Assembly: GCA_965178125.1 (NCBI GenBank)
Contig: OZ237741.1
Span: 310,001-374,000, forward strand
Length of the DNA stretch: 64,000 nt
Direction of reading: 5' to 3'
Source of the DNA: Bilabrum cf. latius
Taxonomy: Eukaryota > Bigyra: Bicosoecida > Bigyra > Bicosoecida
Every line of letters begins with the position of its first letter. Positions within the stretch are counted from its first letter, which is position 1. The notes beneath the pieces were generated by a model that was given only the letters and a program-made list of their open reading frames with translations, did not search any database and had not been told where the DNA came from. The position numbers were made by a program, and so were the translations under genes. This document shows positions 1-10,800 of the stretch, in pieces.

Positions 1-213
1 GGGGCAGCAGGTGATAAGGCGGGTGGGGGTGCGGCAGCAGAGCTCTCCCCGGAAGACAAAGAGAAGCGAGCACGTGCCCTGGCGGAAGCAGCGGCAGCAG
101 AGGCGGCGATGGCCATGGCGGATGCTGGCGAGGCGCCCTTTGGCGCTGCGCACGCTTAGGTGGCATCGAGCGGCGACTTGGGCTCGCCTGTGGTGGGAGG
201 TGAGGGTACATGA
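1..213 (+). CDS. 3' end of an unidentified gene (partial at window edge)
   Basis: The frame is open from the window edge and reads an Ala/Glu/Lys-rich segment (LSPEDKEKRARALAEAAAAE) followed by a Gly/Ser tail, ending at TGA 211-213. One in-frame TAG lies at 157-159, read as sense like the other UAGs in this window. About 70 residues are visible, probably a helical or coiled tail. No family is recognisable, and the start lies upstream of the window. Confidence 0.5.
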
Positions 214-401
214 TGGGAGGTAGAGGGAGGCCGACGCGTTACCTGTAAAGGTGCCTGTCGAGCCCTCGGGGTGACGGATCCGCTCCATCATGCGCTGCAC
301 TGCCAGCTTCCGGTTCTGGCAGCGCGGATGCTGGGTGCGTGCATTATTTAGCGATCGATATGGGAACGATAGAAATAGCAGGCTTTACCATCACTGAGGA
401 G

Positions 402-1904
402 ATGGTTTTCTACTAGATCTTAATCGCTGCGTTTATACTTGTCGCCACTGCCGTGGTTTTCAAGATTTAGCAGCACAATGCGCTGCCGCAAGATGCCCGA
501 GCCGTCATGCAGCAGAACGAGGACCACGAGTAGAATGACGGTGTTGAAAACGCGCGTGGCGATCAAGACGACTGGAATGCCGAGCATGACAGCGACGAAG
601 ACGAAAGTGGCGAGGAGGACGATGGAGACGATGGAGACGATCGCGACAACGCTGCTGCACTGATGAACATGGGTCCCAGGGCCCGTGCAGCTGCATTGAG
701 AAGAAGGGAGCGGGCCCATCGGCGAGAGATGGTTCGCGACATGAGGCGCGCCATGGTAGAACGCAACAACGAGGCCGAGCGAATCCGGCTGCAGCGCATG
801 GAGGAGCGGGACGAAGAGCAGGAGGAGCAAGTTCGAGAGTAGCGAATCCAAGAGCGCGCCACAAGAGATGCGTAGGAACGCCGACTGTGGAGTGCTTTGG
901 AGGCACTGGGCCTGGAGCGCGCTGATTGCCTCACGTCGGTGGCAGCAGATGGCACCCTGCTGCACAGAGCCCCACCCCAGCAAAACGGCACCTAGCGATC
1001 GCACCAGCCGTCTGGTACTATTAGACCCCCGGGTCTACCCGGGGGTGGTTCCTATTCAGGGGTGAATCCACAGAGCCTCAGGCTGGGGGCAGTCGCCCTG
1101 GCGTCGCTTCGCAGCCGGCTGCAATCGACCAGTGTCGCCGGCAGCAGCAGCAGCAGCAGCAGCAGTCCTACTGGCAGTGGCAGTTCGAGTCTGGCTGGAA
1201 ATGGCAAAGCGCTGATTGACATCCCGGAGATAGCTGGCTGCTTGCTGCACGGCCACGGTGCCCCCGACAGCCTAGCTGCTGCCCTGTCAATCTCTTCAGG
1301 TCAGGTAAAAGCCGGGGTGGAAGTGGCAGCATCAGTCTCTAGTATTGGGCATGCAGGAGCTAGAGGGCTTGCAGCTGTCATTCGGAGCATGGCTGAGGGC
1401 GCGGAAGCGTTGATACATTCTGCAACAGACTAGGCTATCTCTGCCACAGGGTCGAGAGACAGACCAGAAAGTGCTGTTGAGCCAAGTCAAGCCGATGCCG
1501 CTACGAATCACTTCTCATCGCCAGCAGGCGCCTCCACTCGAAGTGCGGCTGGCACTGATGCTGGCACTTTCACCGGCTCACGGTCGATAGAAGCACAAAC
1601 ATTTCAAAGCCTTGGCTCCGAATGGCACGCCGTGCTTGCTGACGCACCAGTTGGTAGGCTAGTCGGCTGCACGCGAGCGGCGCTTCAGGCATGGCTTGCA
1701 ATGGAGCACCCCGGAAATGGCAGCTCAAGAGGCGATGCAACCAATGAGCTCTCAGTCAGTGCTGGGGCTGCAGGGAAGAAAGGTAAAGGGATTGTGATTC
1801 CTAGGTCTGGGATCGATGTTGACGCGGTGCATGAGTGGATGCTGCGCGATGCAACACCGGCAGTCGGGACCGATGCATCGGCAGTCGACCGACCACGTGA
1901 TTAA
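402..1904 (+). CDS. N-terminally membrane-anchored acidic/coiled protein, possibly DDRGK1-like
   Basis: ATG 402 opens a 500-residue frame closed by TAA 1902-1904 and crossed by seven in-frame TAGs (414, 468, 531, 840, 873, 993, 1431). Residues about 1-22 form a hydrophobic helix (MVFY-UAG-ILIAAFILVATAVVF), so the first UAG sits inside a membrane segment. Then come a strongly acidic stretch (DSDEDESGEEDD), a basic/Arg-rich charged helix (ALRRRERAHRREMVRDMRR) and Ser/Ala-rich sequence. An N-terminal anchor followed by acidic and charged helices is the layout of the ER UFMylation adaptor DDRGK1, and a C-terminal GKGIVI...DVDAVHEW segment is faintly similar to its winged-helix end. I do not see the DDRGK signature itself, so this identity is only a suggestion. 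The gene converges on the FrnE-like gene with a gap of about 50 bp. Confidence 0.7.
1025..1046. repeat. 22-bp perfect inverted repeat inside a coding region
   Basis: Two 10-nt arms (accccc gggt / acccgggggt) are separated by CT. They are exactly complementary and would form a strong GC hairpin. The segment encodes a Pro/Gly run (PPGLPGGG), so codon bias for Pro and Gly may be enough to explain it. Confidence 0.6.
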
Positions 1905-1957
1905 GTCGATGGCTATACCTGCAATCTTCTGTATCAACGGGTAAGCCCTTTTGAAAA

Positions 1958-3056
1958 TCACGCTTCCTCTTTCTTGGCTTCCCCAGACTTGTCGGCGGCA
2001 ACGTCTTCCGATGCCTTGCCCTCCTTGGCCCCTCCCGATGCGGCCCCCGCCCCAGAGGCAGCCCCCCCTTCCCCTTCCCCTTCTGCTTCTGCTTCACCCG
2101 CCTTGGTCGCAACAGCTGGCGACTTGCTGGACACCGTGGCGGGCAGCAGGTCCCGCAGAACCTTCATGAACTCTTCAGGCTCCTGCGCCCCGCTGAGGCA
2201 GACCTCCCTGTCGCTCCCCTCTGCACTCACGATGAAGTATGGCACCCCTTGGATGCGGTACTTCCGCATGTGCGAGTGCACTTCCTCGATGACCTTGTCC
2301 TCGTAGGAGCCAGTCAGCAGCACGTCCTCGCCCTCCTTGCGGGGCAGACCCGCCTCTTCCACCGCGTCCAGCAGCGTGGCTCTGTCGCCGAGGTTGCCCT
2401 TGCGCTCGAGGTAGACCCGGAAGAGAATCTCGGAGAGGCGGCACTGGGCCTCGGAGCCGTGCTTCTCCAGGGCCCAGGTCAGCAGCTGGTGGCCCATGGA
2501 GGTGTTCGCTGTCTTTCCACCCCAGTCAAAGTCGATTCCGACTGCGATCGATCAAGTCAGGCCAAAATGAATAGCAGCAGGGTGCCGACGCCACGGGGGC
2601 GCGGGGAAACACAGCAAATGTGTCAAGCAGGCAGTAACAGTGGTCAGCACCGGGTAGTTAGCGCAACAAGTCCGATACATTCTATTATGCATGCATATGG
2701 CATTTATGGGATCCCAGCTGCTCGCTTGTTAGAGCGGCCAAGGTGACTAGGCAGCCCATGACGAAGACAAAGTGCAACCCACCTGTTTTGCCTACTGAGG
2801 TCATGTATGGCAAGATCTGGGCTGTTCTCTCAGCTCCGAACTTTGCCTGATATCCTTTTAGCTTGTCCCTACCCTTGATCGGGAGCGTTGGGTCCAGGAA
2901 GAACGGAAACCATTTTATTTCGACCTCCTCCTTGCTTTTCAGGTACCCTTCCGTCACCGCTCGCTCGAGAGCAATATTCATCCTTCTCGACCCAACCAAG
3001 CACCAAGGACATATAATATCGCTTACTACTTTGACAAGCACGCGCCTCGATGCCAT
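1958..3056 (-). CDS. DsbA/FrnE-family thioredoxin-fold oxidoreductase
   Basis: Two exons (3056-2783 and 2541-1958) give 285 residues ending in TGA. The N-terminus carries a thioredoxin-fold CxxC motif (SDIICPWCLVG), and the splice restores the FrnE/DsbA signature GIDFDWGGKTANTSMGHQLL. The cis-Pro strand is visible as IQGVPYFIVS. The family catalyses thiol-disulfide exchange or related glutathione-dependent chemistry (2-hydroxychromene-2-carboxylate isomerase relatives). No signal peptide is evident, so a cytosolic location is likely. Unusual is an Ala/Glu/Gly/Lys-rich C-terminal tail of about 55 residues (EAEAEGEGEGG...) that the family normally lacks. No in-frame UAG occurs. It is divergent from the ankyrin/EF-hand gene, with a spacer of about 160 bp. 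Confidence 0.9.
2542..2782 (-). other. Intron of the FrnE-like gene (241 nt)
   Basis: Donor GTGGGT, acceptor ATCGCAG, phase 1. Removing it joins VGKT to GIDFDWGG, which is continuous in the FrnE/DsbA family. Confidence 0.9.
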
Positions 3057-3216
3057 CCTGCCTCAAGCTTGTGCCACAGATGAAACTCTCGAGCTGATGC
3101 GACGTGGCATCGTCCACCGCATCCACATTTGATTCCGAACTGATCTAGGAACGTTCGTTTTTGCCTCAACGGCAAATTGTCCGAATTTGTATATTCAAGA
3201 AGACACAGAGCACGCC

Positions 3217-4474
3217 ATGAGTGGAGTGGAAGCGCGAATGTATGATGATGAGTCTGATCAAGCCAATGAGACTAATAATGTAGACTCAGGACGGATCGAA
3301 GGAAGCTCAAGTTGCGCATTGATCGAGAGCATTCGCCTTGGTGACTTGAAAGCCGTCCAAGAAGCACTTCTCGAGGAAGCAGTTGACATAAACGAAACAT
3401 GTATCGTGCGTGGTGTTAGAGTTGAGCATTATCGCTCGCATCCGCTGTTCGAAGCCTGCAGAACGAACGACGTCTCCATGGTTGAAACCATCCTCCGCCG
3501 CCCGGATTGCGACGTGAACGCGCCTGCAACCTCCGCGAAGATATCCTCACTGGCTGATGCTTGTAACCGTGGGGCAGATCGAATTGTAGAAGTGCTGCTC
3601 GATGATCCAAGAACCGATCCGTTTGCCGGCAGCAAGGTAAGGGCCATGCGCTGAGCTGCTTTCGGCCGAAAGCCATGAATATCGCAGCCAATTCTGATTA
3701 CGCCAATTCATCAACCGTGCTCGGCGCTCTTTCTCGCAGGATGTCTTGCTTCCGCTGTAGTTTGCCTGCATGCGGGGCTTCCTGCCAATCGTGGCGTTGT
3801 TTATCGAGCGAAAGTTCGTGCCGTTTGCCCACGAAATGCTCCTCTTGTCGGCGGCGCGCGATGCAGAGCAGCCCGCTGTGGAGCGCAAGCTCTACGAGTA
3901 TTTCCTGAGCCAGCGTGATCCCGACGGACTGCCTCCTCGGCTGCAGGTAGAACGTCTCTGGCTCGCATTCCACGAGGCAGACAGGGATGGGAGCGGGGCG
4001 CTGGAGCTTGCCGAGCTCAGGCCGCTGGCGGCGCGACTCGGCTGTCCACTAACTGAGCCAGAGCTGAGCGAGGCCATTCGAGCCCTGGACACGGACGGTG
4101 ACGGTACCGTGGACTTTGACGAGCTGGTGGCGTTCTGGCTGGGAGGTACCGAGGGGCTGGATCCGGAGGTGGTGGAGGCTGTAGAGCAGGTGAGGACAAC
4201 GGCACGGGAAACGGGTGGGATGACGAGAAAGAGGCCGCGGTCCGGGGCGGACGTTCTCGCGGCCACTGGGGCGACGTCTGGGGCGGTTGGGCAGGGGGTG
4301 GTTGGAAAGGAGGGGGAGAATGTGTCAGGTGCGGAGTGGGCCCCCGGGCAGGGCGGTTCGCCGGATCCCGCGGTCGTGGTTGAGACTGGGGTGGGTCCCA
4401 TGGCGGCCACTAGCGGGCAAGGCTTCAGGTCTACGCTTGCGGGGGCAAGGGCCCCTGACACGAACTACGGCTGA
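3217..4474 (+). CDS. Ankyrin-repeat / EF-hand protein
   Basis: Two exons (3217-3636 and 3740-4474) give 384 residues ending in TGA. The N-terminal half has ankyrin-like helices (GDLKAVQEALLEEAVDIN; ACRTNDVSMVETILRRPDCDVN; ACMRGFLPIVALFIERKF). The C-terminal half has an EF-hand pair with good calcium loops, DRDGSGALELAE and DTDGDGTVDFDE. The tail after about residue 270 is Gly/Thr-rich and low complexity. An in-frame TAG in exon 2 (LPL-UAG-FACMRG) falls inside an ankyrin helix. I start at ATG 3217; the longer frame upstream has only a TTG. A calcium-regulated scaffold or adaptor is the natural reading, but the partner is unknown. Confidence 0.85.
3637..3739 (+). other. Intron of the ankyrin/EF-hand gene (103 nt)
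   Basis: Donor GTAAGG, acceptor TTTCTCGCAG, phase 0. It joins two ankyrin-repeat segments in frame. Confidence 0.85.
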
Positions 4475-4774
4475 TCTGATCTGATCTGATCTGATCATGG
4501 GGCTGGATATTGGCCTATAGAATCGTGAGAGAAGGTGGCGTACTATGGCTAGAGAAGGTGGCCTACTGTGGCTGGTCAGGGTGTTGCAACAATGCTGTCG
4601 GCTCGGTATGCTTGGGTCGGTATTATACGTGCCTTCGATATCTGCAACTATTCTTGTTATGATCAACTGTGTTCTTGGTATATCACTTAATGCACTGGGC
4701 TGAGCTGAACCGTTCGGGACTTTGCTGTGCATGCCGAGCCCATGCGATGTTGGGCCTGGTCACTGGCCATGCCG
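4475..4774. other. Convergent intergenic spacer with pentanucleotide microsatellite
   Basis: The spacer lies between the stop codons of the ankyrin/EF-hand gene (+) and the repeat protein (-). It starts with about five copies of a GATCT/TGATC pentamer (about 4472-4496), partly overlapping the stop codon. I see no gene in the remainder. Confidence 0.6.
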
Positions 4775-6517
4775 TCAAGCGCGCCGATCAGCAGCTTTGT
4801 AGAGCTGCACCGCCACGAGCGCCGCAAACAAAGCACAGGCGAGCTGCACGGCACCGAGCATAGTGAGCGAGGACCCGGCGCGCGCGCCCGGCATGTTCTC
4901 CTGCGACTCCAAGCTCTCACTAGCCTGCGAGCTGCCCGGGGCAGCCTCGTCTGTGGCCCATTCTGGGATGGAGCCTTCAATCTAAGGGAAAATATCGGTT
5001 CCTGCGGCGGGTTCTGCCACACCACTCGGTACAGTTGTAGCATCGACGGTCTTTGTCGCGGTGTCGTCATCAGGTGTGGCCTCGTCGTGGACTGCAGCAT
5101 GCAGCGGCGACTGGGCATCCTGGCCCGCGGTGTCGTCATCAGGTGTGGCCTCGTCGTGGACTGCAGCATGCAGCGGCGACTGGGCATCCTGGCCCGCGGT
5201 GTCGTCATCAGGTGTGGCCTCGTCGTGGACTGCAGCATGCAGCGGCGACTGGGCATCCTGGCCTGCGGTGTCGTCATCAGGTGTGGCCTCGTCGTGGACT
5301 GCAGCATGCAGCGGCGACTGGGCATCCTGGCCCGCGGTGTCGTCATCAGGTGTGGCCTCGTCGTGGACTGCAGCATGCAGCGGCGACTGGGCATCCTGGC
5401 CCGCGGTGTCGTCATCAGGTGTGGCCTCGTCGTGGACTGCAGCATGCAGCGGCGACTGGGCATCCTGGCCCGCGGTGTCGTCATCAGGTGTGGCCTCGTC
5501 GTGGACTGCAGCATGCAGCGGCGACTGGGCATCCTGGCCTGCGGTGTCGTCATCAGGTGTGGCCTCGTCGTGGACTGCAGCATGCAGCGGCGACTGGGCA
5601 TCCTGGCCTGCGGTGTCGTCATCAGGTGTGGCCTCGTCGTGGACTGCAGCATGCAGCGGCGACTGGGCATCCTGGCCCGCGGTGTCGTCATCAGGTGTGG
5701 CCTCGTCGTGGACTGCAGCATGCAGCGGCGACTGGGCATCCTGGCCTGCGGTGTCGTCATCAGGTGTGGCCTCGTCGTGGACTGCAGCATGCAGCGGCGA
5801 CTGGGCATCCTGGCCTGCGGTGTCGTCATCAGGTGTGGCCTCGTCGTGGACTGCAGCATGCAGCGGCGACTGGGCATCCTGGCCTGCGGTGTCGTCATCA
5901 GGTGTGGCCTCGTCGTGGACTGCAGCATGCAGCGGCGCGAGGCTGCCATGATCGCCAACCAGCTGGTTTGCAAGGTCCACAGTAGCATACACAAGGTTGT
6001 CATGCATAGGTACCTGCTGGTCAGAAGCATCAGATGCATTTACTGTTGTGCAGTTAGATGTGCAGCCCAGCTCAACCTGCTCCTCCTCGTGGCCACGGTG
6101 CTGGTCCAGCGCTGGAACTGAGCAGTTTCCGGACATTCGAGCGTTTTGAATCACACTTGGCCCTGACAGACATCCTTTGGCTGCGAGGGGTGGATTGGAT
6201 CCGCTTGCTCCAGTTTGCCAACCTGGTTCATGCGGCCCACGTTGAAAGCTCCAGTCTCCCCAGCCATGACCAGTTGGCCTCCATGGACAGGTCATGCGAA
6301 CAGTATTCGTAGTGAATGGCAAATGAACCTGCTTCTGGTGCATCTAGGGGGGCATCGTGCCTCGGCTTGGGACGGATGGCACCGTAATGACACGTGTCTT
6401 CAAGTTGCGGTTGCCCACCCATGCAGCAACGGCGGTGCTGTGGCCCATGGCTACATTGGGAAGCCCCACAGATGCGGCCAGCACGATGCAATGCAGCATG
6501 CATTGAGCGGTCTTCAT
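4775..6517 (-). CDS. Secreted/type I membrane protein with 23-residue tandem repeats
   Basis: The frame runs from ATG 6517 to TGA 4775 (580 residues) with two in-frame TAGs (6344, 4982). The first 25 residues (MKTAQCMLHCIVLAASVGLP) look like a signal peptide. The middle is an array of 12-13 identical 23-residue acidic repeats (HDEATPDDDTAGQDAQSPLHAAV). After the TAG at 4982 comes a hydrophobic C-terminal helix (LTMLGAVQLACALFAALVAV) and a short basic tail, as in a type I membrane anchor. Without UAG read-through the anchor would be lost, so the layout itself supports UAG as sense. It is probably a cell-surface protein. It shares its layout, not its sequence, with the next gene upstream. Confidence 0.8.
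5058..5938 (-). repeat. 69-bp coding minisatellite (about 12.5 copies)
   Basis: Head-to-tail 69-bp units encode the 23-residue repeat. The only difference I see between units is a C/T at one silent Ala third position, in the order C C T C C C T T C T T T along the + strand. Because 69 is a multiple of 3, all forward frames also stay open, which creates long artefactual reading frames. Confidence 0.95.
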
Positions 6518-6770
6518 GGAATTGCTACTTCTGTGGCTCTCTACCACAAGCCTTTTTGATTGAGGTGTGTGTCGTGTCGGCAAAAACTGGCGGTAATTCG
6601 GAATCTTATTAAAACCTGGCTAAAGGCTAAACCGGAAGTCAAACAATCCATTGAATCAGCAAAAATGGCAGGAATCCAGACTTGCAGAATAAATCTGAGC
6701 TTTCCCCGGCTTACTACTGCACATTGATCCATGGAGGCAGCTGCCATGAAGATGGCTGGCATTCGATCCT

Positions 6771-7391
6771 TCAGGGTCTGCCTCTGCTGGACGCCATTGC
6801 TGCCTCCATGCCCATCACTAGAATAAAGGAGCAAACCATGACCGTGGCCAAACCAACTAGCGACATCTTATCGGTAGTCTCTGTCTCCTTCATGTTATCT
6901 GATGGCTTTTCAGGCTCCACTGCCTGCTCGGGCTCCACTGCCTGCTCGGGCTCCACTGCCTGCTCGGGCTCCACTGCCTGCTCGGGCTCCACTGCCTGCT
7001 CGGGCTCCTCTGCCTGCTCGGGCTCCTCTGCCTGCTCGGGCTCCACTGCCTGCTCGGGCTCCACTGCCTGCTCGGGCTCCACTGCCTGCTCGGGCTCCAC
7101 TGCCTGCTCGGGCTCCTCTGCCTGCTCGGGCTCCACTGCCTGCTCGGGCTCCACTGGCAGCTCAGGATTCACAGGCTGCTTGAACGCAGAGTCCTCATTG
7201 CCTGAACCCCCAGCAGGGTTGATATGCCCAAGCTTGTTGACTGCTTCACTCAGAGTATCATGCGCATCAGAAGCTGAAGGCTGGATTTCACCGGGTCGGC
7301 TCCCTCCTGTTGCAATTACCATAGCAATTAGACACAGTAGCACCAGTATCAATGTAGGTTTGCGGTTTTCACCACGGTAGAGCCGAACCAT
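6771..7391 (-). CDS. Second secreted/membrane tandem-repeat protein (V/E-EPEQA hexapeptide)
   Basis: ATG 7391 to TGA 6771 gives 206 residues. A basic N-terminus is followed by a hydrophobic signal/anchor (PTLILVLLCLIAMVIATGG). Then come about 14 hexapeptide repeats (VEPEQA or EEPEQA) and a C-terminal hydrophobic helix (MSLVGLATVMVCSFILVMGM) with a short tail ending SSRGRP. The layout of signal, acidic tandem repeat and C-terminal helix mirrors the neighbouring gene. Just upstream of the ATG is CTAAC followed 10 nt later by TTCGCAG, matching the splice-acceptor motif of this window, so an intron in the 5' leader is likely. Confidence 0.8.
   Translation of the reverse strand: MVRLYRGENRKPTLILVLLCLIAMVIATGGSRPGEIQPSASDAHDTLSEAVNKLGHINPAGGSGNEDSAFKQPVNPELPVEPEQAVEPEQAEEPEQAVEPEQAVEPEQAVEPEQAVEPEQAEEPEQAEEPEQAVEPEQAVEPEQAVEPEQAVEPEQAVEPEKPSDNMKETETTDKMSLVGLATVMVCSFILVMGMEAAMASSRGRP
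6913..7160 (-). repeat. 18-bp coding minisatellite (about 14 copies)
   Basis: Units of 18 bp encode V-E-P-E-Q-A or E-E-P-E-Q-A. The Val/Glu difference is a single base and is scattered along the array. Confidence 0.95.
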
Positions 7392-7815
7392 GACTGGGCC
7401 TGCGAACACAGGTTAGTGTACTGTTGAACCCACCGCTGGATCTGTGGACATTGCGGCGAAGTTGAGCACTCTGATACTTCGATCCTTCTCACAATATAAT
7501 CGATTGGCTTGGATTTGTTTGTTTGTACCTTATGTACTTTGCAAGATGTTTGCTGGTTGATTGCCGATTCGGGCAACGTGGCCAAAAACCAGTCCACAGA
7601 AGGGAGTTGCGTGTAGTACTAGGGCCTACTCGAAGGTTTGGCCGCCTGCAGGCCCGGTCCGGGCTGGCAGCGCCGGCGGTGGTCTAGGCTGCCTAGAGTG
7701 CCCCTGGTCAAGCTTCAGACTTCCCGAATCACAAGAACCGCATAGCTAACTAACTTCCAGCCTTTCCGCAATCGCAACAAGGCAGCAGTCGTCAAGTCAA
7801 ACAAAACTCTGCTGT
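7392..7815. other. Intergenic region upstream of the hexapeptide-repeat gene
   Basis: About 420 bp between two minus-strand genes. On the minus strand it carries the probable 3' splice site ...CTAACCTGTGTTCGCAG ending near 7403, so part of it is likely a 5' UTR and intron. I found no supported coding sequence. Confidence 0.4.
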
Positions 7816-10800
7816 TCACTCCTCGCCCGTGCCCTCGAATAGCTCAGAGAGCTCTGCGAGTAGCACGGCGGCTTGCGCGGCATTCAGGCCACGATTGGAA
7901 GAACCCCCATCCAGGTCACCAAGCATGGCATCGCTTTCCTCTTCAAAATCATCACCGTCCTCATCGTCCTCATCCTCACCTGCCGGCCCCTGCCCGCCAG
8001 GCCGCATCCATTTCGGAATTTCATGCAGCACGTCCTCCCTCACCTCCTCCCTCAAGCTGGCCACGTACTCCATCAACCGACTCGCTGAGACACCAAGTTC
8101 CCTCACACCGACGACAGAAGCGCGCCGGCTTCCCCCCCTACTGGACTTGCTTCGCTGCTGGTGTTGCTGCTGCTGCTCTAGTTGTGGGCGGCTCTGCACC
8201 CTCCGCCGTATGTCACACAGCGCGCCCGAAGGACAGCACAGGAGCCACGCAGCCGAGGTACACTCCCAGCACGATGCGCTGCTTCCCGACAACTCATCAA
8301 ACTGCCAGTCAGGCTGCATACGCCTCCTCCGATCACGGGACCCATGCCCAACCCCGCTGCCACCAATGCCGCCTCCCCAGCTACTGCCCCCTGAATCATG
8401 TGCCCGGAAGCAGCATGGCGCCACCAGGGATGCAGCTGCCATGCTGACGGGCGGCAGCGGGACCCGGCCCACCGAGTCCCTCAGTCGTGGCAGCCCAGCG
8501 GGGGATACGTGTTCCCTGGCCGCCACGAAGGATGACATGGGGTTGGCTTTGCGCTTGCGACGCACCGGTCCCGTTCCTGGATCCGTGCCTCCTTGGGCAC
8601 CTCCGTCACCATCGTCGCCATCGTCTGCGTCCTGCTCCCCGCCCGCCGCCTCAAACAGAGCCAGCTGCAGCTCGTTTCGCCTCGACTCGGCTGCGGTGTA
8701 CTCATACGATGAGACGATCACACCTTCCACGATGCTGGTCAGAATGAGCGTGACCCCGACATAGTAGAGGATGAAGTAAATCGAGCACCACCGCGAGGTC
8801 TGGTTCACTGCCGGGTACAGAATCTAGTTCCAGTTGTTTGAGGTGGCAATCTGGAACAGGGCGAGCAGAGCATACGGCAGACTGCGGAAGGTGTACACCT
8901 GGCCCTGACCCTCGTCGTCGTCGATGCCGGCATCATCGTCGCCCGTCACTGGCTCCAGCCCCCCCTTGACGTGCCCGAATAGGCGCAGCCCCACGAGCCC
9001 AAACGAGTATGTGACGGAGCAGTACAGAACCGTAAAGATCACGCTGGCACGCAGCACGCTGGACGAGGCCCTGGAGCCCGTGATGTTGTCGATGAAGCCA
9101 CGCAGTGACGGCACCACCACAACCAGGCGCAGCACCCTGAGCGCTCTGGACACCTCGAGCCAATCGACGTGCAGAGTGGACAGATGCTGCTTGGCACCGA
9201 GGAACAAGGCGACCGAGGCAGTGAGAGACCACACGAGAACGACGAAATCGAATGCGTGCCAGCCGGAGTTGGCCAGCCATCGCACAATGCCGCCGGTGGA
9301 AGCCACCCTCACCGCGACCTCAATCGCCTACAGCAGCAAAAACACCACAGCTGCAAGATCCATCATCGGGACCCCTTTGCCCCTGCACTCTTGGGACCAC
9401 CTGCCGTGCGATGCAAGGCACTTCTCGTAGTCCACCTGCTGTTGCACCGTCCAGCCACATGCAGTTACAGCAGAACCTACGGATATGGCCAGTGCAAAGT
9501 AAGGAAACCAGGGCGACCACACCACCTTGCGCGCAGCGGCCCGCAGCCGAGCGTGCCCCACCTGGCCGCTAGACCCACCCAGCATGCAGCACCAACCGAC
9601 CCCGTCCTGCTCGTTCCTGCGCGTGTGTTCCGTCCGGACTGCGTCTGCGCTGGCCCTCCCGGTCCCCTGCAGGCTGTGCTGCTCCACGGCGAGAGGCACC
9701 GACTGCTGCTTCGTCATGTCCAGCAAGGACGAGTCAATGTGCAAGGGCTGCCTGCCGGGAGACTGGGGTGCAGAGACGCCCATGCCGAGGCTTTGCTGAG
9801 GGTCGCCAGGGCCAGCTTCATTACCGGCGTTGTTCTCCTGCCGCTGGTACCGTCGCCCGCACACCTGCCAGCAGGGCACTGCCTGCATGCCCTGAGGAGC
9901 GATGCCCACGAACTGCGGAAAGGCTAGGAATTCCACCGCCGACAGCATCCCTTCCCCGCCCTGTCCATCCTCCACGTCGAGCGCTGCAAGGAGTGCCCTG
10001 GCCGCTCGCGGTCGCATCCCATGGCTCCTCCACAGCAGCTCCTCGAACACCGATCGCACGACAGGGTCGTCCACAGGAAGCACGCCTGCCTGCGAACACT
10101 CCCTCGCAAACGCAGCCTCCCTCCAGTCGCCCGGCAACCGCTGCCATTCTGAAGGGTCTTGATCTGGCTCGGTGAATCGCTCGAACGGCACAGAGGACCG
10201 TGTCTCCTGTTGGCTGCGGCGCCGATGAGTCTCCGCGCTTCTCTAGCGCTTGCCGGACTCCATCGGATGCCCGTCGGCAGACGAGTCCGAGTCTTCCTCG
10301 CGGATGTGCCTGCGTCCGACCGAGGAACTCCTGCCACCCAGCCTATGCTGCCGCAGCTGAAAAGCGTTCGGGGCCACCGGCATGCGGCTGAAGAACTGCG
10401 GTTTCCCTCGCTAGGCGGACTTCTCTGCCTCCCCAACGGCACGAGGCAGGTCGCTGGGAGGCAGCGGCACTGTGGTGCTCAAGCCCACCTGCCTGTGCTT
10501 GCGTCGCTCCACGAGGTATCCAGCTACCTTGAATGCTGCTACCAGAGGAAGGTAAGCCTTGACCCGTAGCCGTCTCCTAGATTTCTCTTGCACGTCGTTG
10601 TACAACTCGAACGTGATTGCCAGCAACAAAGGAATGATCACCCACAGAAAGACCCAAAGCGACGACACGAAGAACAGCACGGCCACCACGGGCCTAGCCG
10701 CGAAGGCCGGATAAAACACCGTGGGATACGACTCGGTGCTCGACAGGATGTTGATGGCCACCGCAGCGGCCCCGAACGAATCGAAGTTGTCGCCAGTCTT

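Noticed and set aside
5058-5938. CRISPR-like array
   Set aside because: The units are contiguous with no unique spacers, and the array is a coding minisatellite in a eukaryotic gene.
4727-6121. Long forward-strand open frames across the 69-bp repeat array
   Set aside because: They are open only because the unit is a multiple of 3. They lack a signal peptide, anchor or non-repeat coding flanks, whereas the minus-strand frame has all three.
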